Shown here: piece after piece, positions 56,396-64,000 of the stretch
How the letters are laid out: the number at the start of each line of letters is the position of its first letter
Numbering within the stretch: the stretch's first letter is position 1
NCBI RefSeq assembly: GCF_037975245.1
Contig: NC_092581.1
Span: 12,115,303 to 12,179,302, forward strand
Length of the DNA: 64,000 bases
DNA from: Apostichopus japonicus
Taxonomy: Eukaryota; Echinodermata; Holothuroidea; Aspidochirotida; Stichopodidae
Direction of reading: 5' to 3'
Translations under genes and position numbers: made by a program
The notes under the pieces: model-generated
The model's input: only the letters and a program-made list of their open reading frames with translations
Told to the model about the DNA's origin: nothing
Databases searched by the model: none

Positions 56396-57357
56396 GAGAG
56401 GAACGACGCCCCTCGATGACGAAATCGCTCCAAGACGGCCAGCCATGTACTGAAGAATTGCACCGATGCAAGCTGTGAGTGTGCAGGGTTAAGCAATGGA
56501 CACAGCTACTCCCGGAGAGTTTTTAGTTAAATCTGAAGAAGCAGTGACATTCAGCAAGCAGTAATATGTCAGTTGAGAGCAGACAAAAGGAAACCTGTTG
56601 AAGATAACGACACTGTGAAGTAACGTGAAATATGAGGCATGTCATACGATCCTTGACTGAAAGAAATGTAGGGGTTGCCATGGAGATGTGCCTAGTTTGG
56701 AGTAGGACTCCTTGACAGTAGCAGGCAGTATGTCAGATTTCAAGTCTTTGAGAAAGGAGGGAGGGAATGACACTCTCTACAAGCTGTCAAAGATTTAGAA
56801 CTTTGAAGTGAAGTGAAAATTGTGATGCTTGTAAGGCAATCCTTGTGTGGGATGGGGGAGTTGCCATGGAGATATGCATATTAAACATGATCATTTGTGA
56901 TGCATTGAAGAAGAGGCACCATGGGTATTCTTCACTGATTCCATTAAAATGAAAACCCATCTAATTAATGTGTAAAGAAAGAAATGTGAGTGAATATTTT
57001 AGTCTCATGATTATTTTTGGGGGGAGAGCTTCATGGAATTCGATTTGATTTTCTCTGTTAGTGTTGATGGTTTCTTTCCATTTTCGTTCATGAGTTTGTG
57101 ACTTTAGTCTGCCTAACTATTATATCGAATGCTGCTGTGTGGCTCTTCTGTGACCACCTTGCTCTTGCATTTCCGTGATGTCATGAGGTGTCACCATGGC
57201 AACACAATAACAAATTTCTGTTTTGGAAATTATGGAAAATGCCACTTATGTTGTACTTGCTGGAGGAAAGAGGTGGGTGGGACAATCACTGACTATGTTA
57301 ACTCAATGATGTGTCAGTGAAAAGTACATGCAAATGTTAAAACAAAAGAACAGAAAC

Positions 57358-57363
57358 AATAAA
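57358..57363 (+). terminator. Candidate CDC40 polyadenylation signal AATAAA
   Basis: AATAAA occurs about 960 nt after the CDC40 stop codon. The sequence between stop and signal is unremarkable and could be 3' UTR. Another AATAAA lies near 58038, so which one is used cannot be decided from sequence alone. Confidence 0.35.
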
Positions 57364-59194
57364 CCAATGTTCAAATTTGTATTCTTCCATGATATGAAAT
57401 ACTAAAGGAGAAATTTCCATTGCAAAAATGTGAGTAGGGCAAGTGAAAATAAGTTAAGGGAAAACAGATTATGCTCAGTGCAGAAGCTAGTCACCATGTT
57501 TGTACTAGAGTTGTTAGGATTCATACCATTGTAAGGTCGAATCAAGTCATTGCCAGTACTTTTCCTGAGTCGAGTTTACTCACTGTATTACCTCCAGGTG
57601 ATAATCATGACAAAGTTACTTGAATCATATCTTTTTTGAACTTTCAGGACTTGAGTAATGAGTAATGATGCACTGGTTTGTACTAGACTTTTAATTTTCA
57701 GGAAGGAATTTCATCAGTTGTACAGATATTTTGTAATCATTGTCACATTCAAAAACTTATGTACTTTACTTTGTAATATTACTTGAAAATACAATTAAGT
57801 CAACAACAAAAATTACATAGTCTGTTTCTTGCAAGATTCCAATTTGTCGATTTCCTGGAAAGGGCCCAAATTTTTAATCAGGTCTCAATTGTTTGAAGTT
57901 GGGTTAGGTGAAAAGGATTGTATACCCCAACCCTACCACCCCTTCCCCTGGATCACATCACACCTCCACAGACGTTTGCCCCCCAAAAATATATATATAC
58001 AGTGCACATCATTTTCTTACAAAGCATATTCTTTTAATAAATATTCACTGCACCATCTAGGAGGTGGCCCCAAGCAATCTAAAAAATGGTGCTCGAAATG
58101 TAATTCGTAGGTTTGTGCTGAACCAATGGCAATAGCTTGTGCTAATTCTTAGTAACTCCTCAACACTTTACAAAAAGAAGTGTTAAGATAGTTTACTCTA
58201 GAAAGTATAAAGGTTGTGAAGAGGCGTTTGAATACTTGTCGCTCAATGTATCAGAAGGTCTTCGCTGTGCAACCATTTATTTCTCCCAGTTGGCATGGTA
58301 AAGAATGCACTCTTTTTTATGAAGGAAAGATAACATCACAACTAGACCAGCTTAGGTAAAAACAACCCTTTGTACTGGGAGGGTGGGGGGTCTAAGATTT
58401 CAAGTCTAGGGGAGGGGATAAATTTTGGAGGCTGCTTAGATGAGAAATGGTGCTATTTTTTTTGAAACGATGTTGAAGAAGTTTTGGGTTGTACCACATA
58501 TACATGGTACGATTGTATTATTTGTTTGAAATATTGTCTGCCAGTGGGGGCATCCCCCTGCCCCAAAGAACAATATGTGGTTTTACCCTTGACCATCAGC
58601 AGATATGTGATGTAGTGATTCCATAATTTATGTTTGTATCTAACCATTATCAGTGATCCTTTCTTCAATAATTTAGATGGACCTAAACTGAAACCCTGAT
58701 TACATGCATGTTTGCACTACCATATTTGCGTATCCATTTCAGAATTAGATTAAACAATGATGAAAACAAAAGTATGGAATAGAAGTGTGTTCTAACAGAC
58801 TTTTGATCAATTACTTTGACTTGAATAATATCGTAAAAGTCGAAATAATAATCTGGAATACTTTGATTTCTGATTACCTCTCTGTGTTTCGTTTTTGGAA
58901 TATCACTTAAGTTAGGCTTTCTTTGAAACTACTCATTTTTTACGGTATGATTATTATTCTTGCCCCATCACCACCCAAACGCCCCCCCCCCCCAAGGTGA
59001 AAGAAACAACAAAGAGTAATACGGATGATGAAAACAAATAGACTGGTGCATAACGTAATGAGTAATTCATTGTCTGTTCAATAACTAGATTTGAAACACC
59101 GCCCCCAGATTATATTTCATTGCCGTCAACATCGAGTGGTTTTTTAACTCCCACCAAATGAAGTCTAGCAGTAGCAACAGCAAGTTGGTACAAA

Positions 59195-59295
59195 TTTCAA
59201 TTCTTAATACCACTCTACACTGTCCTACCATATCATGCGTCAAAGCATTCGTACTGTCAGAAGGAACTGTCTCAAACCTTTATCCGATAGAAACC
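59195..59295. mobile_element. Palindromic foldback element, partial copy 3
   Basis: TACCACTCTACACTGTCCTACC, CAAAGCATTCGTACTGTCAG and GGAACTGTCTCAAACCTTTAT align with the left arm and centre of the other two copies. The terminal CCAGTTGGGA is lost. Confidence 0.55.
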
Positions 59296-60588
59296 CGATT
59301 TTCTTTGCGACATGGAAGTACAGTAGGAACCTATGTTAAAAAAACAACCAAAACTAGGCGATTATCAATGGTTTACTAATGTATACTCATCCAATGATAT
59401 AACGTTCTTAGGATGTTAGGTTTTCTCTGCAACAAATCATTTGTTACGATATGATTATTTTTTGGCCAAAGAAACCCCACAAACAAAAGCAATAAACAAC
59501 AAAGAAATACGGTTGGTACAAAACGAAAAATTGATGACAATTGTTGTGAGTAATTAATTCAGTATGTGTACAAAATCTCGATGTTAAACATCGCCCCCAG
59601 TTTGTCATTGCTGTCAACACCAGCGGTTTGTTTATATCACCGAATGAAGTCTAACAGTTATTAGTAATTGTTTGCTTATGTATATTCATGAGATGATATG
59701 ACGTATGGCACTTAATTATTCCATAGTCAGAGAAGAGTGTGTTCGTTATTCACTCTGACTATAGGACTCCAGAAATAATTCCAGCACTGATGTTGGTCAT
59801 TATGACACTGAAAATCGCTACCTTATCGGAATTAACTGTGAACATTAAATGCATTTATTCCTTTGTTCTAGAACCTAGCTAGGTCACATTCGTCGGTAGA
59901 CACTATCCGAAAACATAATATCGTCACAACTATATACGCACATCACGATCGATTTGTTTTGTACTCGTCCACGTCCGAAAGGCCTAAAAACCAAACCCGG
60001 GTGCGCCAAACAATTGATGCCAATGGAAAATTTGTTATTTGCACATCCTTAACTGTATGGGCTTAGCGATCGACTACTAATGTAATACTTACCACACTTA
60101 TGTCATGTAATAACGTGGTCTTTGGACGAGACACAAACCCAATCATTATCTTAAGCAATATTTGACAGAAATCCGTATCCTTAACAGAAACAAATCTAGC
60201 TTCGTTTGATAGATATCCAAAATTTGAAATTGTCGTAGGAATTGTGATTTTGTAATTTTATGATGTCATAGTGCCACTATTAGATCTGGAACCTCCCCTT
60301 CATCTTTGTTTTTTTTTGTCCTTTCATATTTATCAATGTTTAAATGTTAACAGCGTTGACACTGAAATAATGACATAATAAGGTCATGTTAAGGGCTTCA
60401 GAATTTTCAATTCAGCATTTACAAACTATACCTTACATTACAGACAATAAACGTTTGATTGAATATAGAAAAAACATAACAAAGTCACGCACATGTGTGT
60501 GGCTCGATAATCTCACATTTAGACTTGATTAAATCTTCAGTGTTGTATGTGATGGAATGTTTAGTCTGTGATATCTAATAGAGGACAG

Positions 60589-60720
60589 TGATATGGCCGG
60601 ATTCGGACAAGGATATGGCCGGATTCGGACAGGGACATGGCCGGATTCGGACAGGGACACGGTCGGATTCGGACAGGGACACGGTCGGATTCGGACAGGG
60701 ACGTGGCCGGATTCGGAGAA
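60589..60720 (+). repeat. 22-bp minisatellite, six units
   Basis: Six 22-bp units of the type GGACATGGCCGGATTCGGACAG, with a few transitions (CATGGCC or CACGGTC), span exactly 132 bp. The block is much more GC-rich than its surroundings. Because 22 is not a multiple of 3, the overlapping open frame cycles through three frames. Confidence 0.95.
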
Positions 60721-60975
60721 ATTAGACAGACATACACGTATTGTAAATGAGTTTTTATCGAAGAAAACCTGCGGAGCTTAAGTCGAATTAAATCGTTTTA
60801 CAATCAATGATACCATCTTAGTTGTTAGAAGACCTTTCCATCTTTGTGTATAAGTTTTTAGATATCGAAAAGAACACAACACACGCCCTATGAGTGTTCG
60901 GGTATTAGTTATCTACGGATGTAGATACTGCCACGTAGGTTTAAGATACTGCCAGCAAATGGCGCGTTACTCAGC

Positions 60976-61387
60976 CTGTGGCGTCGCCAGACATTTCAAT
61001 ATTGGGGGGGGGGGGCACAGGTGGGGCACAGCACTTAATTAGATGAGGCACAAGGTTTCTTTGTAAATGGGGGAGGAGGGAGGGGTCTAAGAGGAGGGTG
61101 TCCTCCTCCCCTCTGAGAAATTTTTGATTAATTAAGAGTCCTTAGATGCAATCTGGTGCTATATTTTGCAACTTGAAGTAACTTTATGTTCAAGAATTTT
61201 CGGGCTTAGTCTGTCATATATTTATGTCTTTAATTGAGGCGGATTTTTTGTTTTGTTTTGAGTATTTTTTTTACACTACAAATCGCATCAGGGGGAGGCA
61301 TCTGGGGGGGGGGGGCACCCGGGGCACGATTTTTTGGGAGGCTCGTCCCCCCCCCCTACTCAGGCCACCGCCTGCACGACGCCACTG
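60976..61387. mobile_element. hAT-like MITE, 412 bp, with imperfect 8-bp target duplication
   Basis: Flanks are TACTCAGC and TACACAGC (7 of 8 identical). Termini are CTGTGGCGTCG and, in reverse, CAGTGGCGTCG. Interior G-runs and a C-run next to the right end are typical of this CAGTGGCG type. Short frames across it are low-complexity shadows. Confidence 0.7.
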
Positions 61388-63064
61388 TACACAGCAACTT
61401 CTCTGTTTTAATAGTCACCAAAGCAAACGGTGAAAATATATTACGGGCAGTGTTACAATGACTGTAAAGTGAAAACACACTGAATGTGATTAAACTAAAA
61501 ACTCAACCCCAACCGCACCACCCATCCCCCCCGCCCCTCCCCCGCTCCCACCGCCAACAAACAAGACACAGAATTGAAGGCGAAATATAAGAGAACATCA
61601 ACCGAGAATCTACCTATAGTTTGTGACTACGCTGGTTGGATACTCTGCTATTTTGATGATATGCATTCACGAGGATGGTTTTAAAATCAATTTTACTTTG
61701 ATGTTTCAGTTAATTAACGCGGGAACAGGTGCCACTGAGCAACAAGCAACTTTTCGAGATAAATCAATTTTATCAACAGATCAGAAAATCGTATTTTAAG
61801 TGAATTTTGTTGTTGTTTTTTGGGCAGTTTTGTATTTTAAGGTTTGTTGGTATACTTGTAATATCAAGCGTGGGAATATAACTTTGATCGTCTTTGGAGC
61901 TTTTTGGTCCGTCCGGAAGGTCATATTAACCTAAAACCTGCGTAATCGGCTAGTTGCTATGACAACCATGGTAGTACGTGTTAGCGAATATTGTACGTTC
62001 TACCATTTTTGTTATTAACAAGTGCCCTTCTCTTATTTATAAAACTACCATTTTGCGGAAAAATTGAGAGAAATGTAATTAAGAAGTGCTCTTTCATTGA
62101 CAAAAATAATAAAACAGATTAAAATTAATAGTGTTATTTTCTTGAGAAAAAAAATCCCGTTCAAATCAGTTCTAAAGTGTGTGCTGTTATAAATGTTAAA
62201 GGCTTAAACAGGGTGATAAATTTTCTGAAATATTGTGCCAAATGAAATAATAATAATCCTTTTAACTAAATAAAACGGCACAAAAATTTGTTTTGGATTG
62301 AACCAATAAAATTTTGCATACATCTTATAAACGACAATATATTTTCCTTATTCTTTATAGCCTACTCCTGTTTATAAATAATATATTATTTTACACTGGT
62401 TGAATAATATTGAAATTTAATATCCAGTCGGGATTTTCTAGCACATTTATTGGCTAGTTGCTACGACGATTGACCAAGTTATACAATGAACCTTGGTACA
62501 TTCTCATCATTTTAACTCATATTATTTATTTATTTTTTGGTTAATTTTTCAAGTTTGTTTTGCTACTATACTTGTTTGACTAAGATTCATGTATATATTT
62601 TTTTCTCTGCAGAACATCTGTAAATGCACTGCATAGACCATCTTGACCCCCTCATTCTGATGTTTATAGTTTATAGTTCTAAACATTTCATCGCACAGAA
62701 GCTTGTTGATATCAATTTGAATCGCATTTAACATGCAAACTATTTTTTTTTCATTACTTGAAATTAAACTCGGCAATTCAAACCAATCAACTATACTATG
62801 CTGACTTAATAACAAAAATTATCGAAGCTTTACACTAAATCAACCCACCCCACCCTCCCACCCCAATCCTCCCCCTTTCAACAAGGCAGCTATATACTCT
62901 TCCGCAGAGTATGTTTAAGAATTCATTTCAAACTTAGTTTCTATCATTTGCAACAAGCTTCTTTGTGATACAATAGACTACAAAAGACTTGGAAAAATGT
63001 ATTTAATTCCTCTTTCCGACAATAGAGGTAACAATAACAAAAGATTCCATTAAAAGTATACATA

Positions 63065-63110
<46 letters not shown>

Positions 63111-63120
63111 TATATATATA

Positions 63121-63162
<42 letters not shown>

Positions 63163-64000
63163 ATATATATACAAAATATATATATTTTAAAAACTAAAAC
63201 TGTATTTCCACCAATGAAGTAAACAATGTATTTGTCCTTGTGTTATTACAAACAAACATTCCTCTTATTTTCTAACATTTTTGTCTTGATCAGTCAATAA
63301 AAAAATATGGGAAATTGACTAAAAAACAAAAACAAGTTATTAGAGTATCACCCAAATTCCCACGGTTTCTGTTTCTTACCCGCTGCAAGTGGCTTTCTTG
63401 TTGAGCTATAACGTTAGGTGAAATTTTCGCCCCTTTTCCCGTTAAAATCGATGTATTCTTCGCTTGACTCTTTGCTTCAAACTCACCAGCCCTTTTTTTC
63501 TATATCTCTCTCAGGCTCCACATGCCGTGGGAATTTCATACAGCCCAGATGTTATGACATCAGAAATTCTACAGTTCACAACAGGTTTAGCGTTTAACTA
63601 TGATTCACTGACCAAAAACTACAATCATGAAATAAAAAATAAAATAATACGATAAACAAAAATCATAACCGAAGAATAAAAAAAGGTATCGATATAGGTT
63701 TACAACAAACAAAATAGAAGATTCCGATGTTGTCGAATTCATGGATTGCAGAGACAATGAATAAGATCCATAGACAAATTACGCACGTGACTTGATCATG
63801 AAATGATTATTCTTTAAAATAGTTAAGTCGGACGTAACTGGGTCAAAAAATGAAAGGTGTGATCTTAGTCACATAGGTAATATGTCCTCATTTGTTCAAG
63901 TGTGATCAGGGTACAATGGACACCTATTCAAACGCAAATCGGGTCGGCGTAAATAAACATAAAATAAAACCAATCCTGACCAATTTATGTAGGTTTTTCC
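61388..64000. other. Right flank, no gene recognised
   Basis: AT-rich, with C-rich runs near 61526-61560 and 62846-62878 and the long TA tract. A short stretch at 63515-63584 looks exon-like (TCTCTCAG before, ACAACAG-GTTTAG after), but its peptide is not recognisable and the donor is poor. Confidence 0.6.
63057..63188. repeat. Long imperfect (TA)n tract
   Basis: About 130 bp of almost pure TA with a few TTTAT or AAATA breaks. It can extrude as a cruciform, and its copy number may be misassembled. Confidence 0.95.

Larger units (their letters stand above)
56396..60588. other. CDC40 3' UTR and downstream flank
   Basis: Probable 3' UTR up to about 57.4 kb, then AT-rich intergenic DNA with the partial foldback element. 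An RFX X-box-like GTCACCATGGCAAC occurs at 57190-57203. No exon is recognised. Confidence 0.6.

Noticed and set aside
60593-60781. Possible glycine/arginine repeat protein
   Set aside because: Six 22-bp DNA repeats read in rotating frames explain it.

Overview
The window is eukaryotic. Its genes are split into short exons with GT/AG introns, one intron is about 20 kb long, and most of the DNA is AT-rich non-coding sequence full of transposon fossils and simple repeats. tRNA-derived SINEs, TAGGCCTA-type palindromes and frequent TACTGTA/TACAGTA strings fit a marine invertebrate. An echinoderm or another invertebrate deuterostome is my best guess, but it is an inference. I see no operons, CRISPR arrays, rRNA genes, functional tRNAs or intact transposase or reverse-transcriptase genes.

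Two protein-coding genes can be supported. On the minus strand are the first exons of a VPS13-family bridge-like lipid-transfer protein. There is a probable non-coding first exon at about 36.4-36.5 kb, the start-codon exon at 31634-31797, and further coding exons at 11392-11435, 8864-8906 and 6025-6222. The reading frame joins across every junction. Together they give about 128 residues of the N-terminal chorein domain, and the rest of the gene lies beyond the left edge. On the plus strand, 44697-56395 is a complete 12-exon CDC40/PRP17 gene. It encodes a 584-residue WD40 splicing factor close in length to human PRP17 (579).

Layout: 1-36.5 kb is the 5' part of the VPS13-like gene, mostly introns. 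36.5-44.7 kb is the spacer between the two divergently transcribed genes. 44.7-56.4 kb is CDC40. 56.4-64 kb is its 3' flank, where I recognise no further gene. The two genes have unrelated jobs (organelle contact-site lipid transfer and exon ligation in the spliceosome), so their proximity need not mean a functional link.

The introns and spacers hold several repeat families that can be defined from within the window: a SINE family ending in (TACA)n (4 copies), a second tRNA-derived SINE family (2 copies), a TTAA-flanked MITE (4 copies), a nearly palindromic foldback element (3 copies), hAT-like elements with 8-bp target duplications, a repeat carrying a hammerhead-ribozyme-like core (4 copies), and several tandem arrays. 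I did not find a convincing new multi-gene system. The most unusual points are the chorein terminus with mixed paralogue features, an inverted SINE pair around its start-codon exon, the hammerhead-like repeat, and a dispersed repeat that always ends in a consensus splice-donor motif.
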